Translations under genes and position numbers: made by a program
The notes under the pieces: model-generated
Databases searched by the model: none
What the model was told of the DNA's origin: nothing
The model's input: only the letters and a program-made list of their open reading frames with translations
Part shown: positions 5,168 through 5,267 of the stretch, piece by piece
Layout of the letters: every line of letters starts with the position of its first letter
Position numbering within the stretch: the first letter of the stretch is position 1
Assembly: GCA_013044465.1 (NCBI GenBank)
Contig: JABEUL010000195.1
Coordinates: 1-5,267, forward strand
Length of the DNA stretch: 5,267 bases
Origin: Acidimicrobiales bacterium
GTDB taxonomy: Bacteria; Actinomycetota; Acidimicrobiia; Acidimicrobiales; JABEUL01
Reading direction: 5' to 3'

Positions 5168-5267
5168 TTAAAAAAGGGGAGCAGCTCGCTCTATTGCAGC
5201 AAAGAGCTCCCGGGCTAACTGTTTGTCATCTGCTTGATGAGTAAAGGCAACAAACGATCTCTTGTTC
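5168..5267 (-). CDS. 3' end of an unidentified minus-strand gene (runs off the right edge)
   Basis: Read on the minus strand from the right edge, one frame stays open for 32 codons and stops at TAA (5168-5170). The visible C-terminus has a strand-like SFVAFTHQAD followed by an amphipathic helix-like segment DDKQLARELFAAIERAAPLF, which reads like the end of a real protein rather than random translation. The segment is too short to name a family. Another minus-strand frame is open for 16 codons from the edge and is a less likely alternative. The gene would converge on the Cys-rich lipoprotein gene, 78 bases away. Confidence 0.45.
   Translation of the reverse strand, partial: NKRSFVAFTHQADDKQLARELFAAIERAAPLF

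Noticed and set aside
1..5267. CRISPR array, insertion sequence, phage or defence module
   Set aside because: No regularly spaced repeats, transposase motifs, terminal inverted repeats, nuclease-toxin pairs or phage genes are visible on either strand.

Overview
The window looks like chromosomal DNA from a low-to-mid GC actinobacterium. The strongest taxonomic evidence is a partial mycothiol synthase gene (mshD), because mycothiol is the thiol typical of Actinomycetota. Base composition looks to be in the mid-40s percent GC by eye, and the promoters appear compact, possibly leaderless. An aquatic low-GC lineage such as the acI/Nanopelagicales group would fit, but that placement is inference, and only a homology search could settle it.

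Layout, left to right. At 1-560 (minus) lies the N-terminal part of mshD, running off the left edge. Only 24 bases away and divergent is nth (585-1244, plus), a complete endonuclease III with its catalytic Lys and Asp and its 4Fe-4S cysteines. Bases 1245-1407 are a convergent gap with GC-rich inverted repeats, including a 12-bp hairpin that probably separates nth from the next gene. At 1408-3084 (minus) is a large lipoprotein of the GxGYxYP family, a putative carbohydrate-active family with an eponymous motif that is intact here. An AT-rich divergent promoter region (3085-3346) separates it from an orphan lipoprotein (3347-3991, plus) that has a long charged N-region and an Asn/Ser/Gly/Thr-rich linker. 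Bases 3992-4420 hold no convincing gene, only one possible 31-residue single-span membrane micro-ORF. A second orphan, Cys-rich lipoprotein follows (about 4436-5089, plus). A 7-bp inverted repeat and the 3' end of an unidentified minus-strand gene (5168-5267) close the window.

Functionally there are two parts. The left part is housekeeping: redox buffering (mycothiol) and base-excision DNA repair. The right part is a cell-surface cluster in which three genes in a row encode predicted lipoproteins exported by Sec and anchored by a lipobox cysteine. Two of these have no family I recognise. Whether they work together on an extracellular glycan is speculation from proximity. I see no CRISPR array, transposase, tRNA, rRNA or phage-like module, and no evidence for a defence system.
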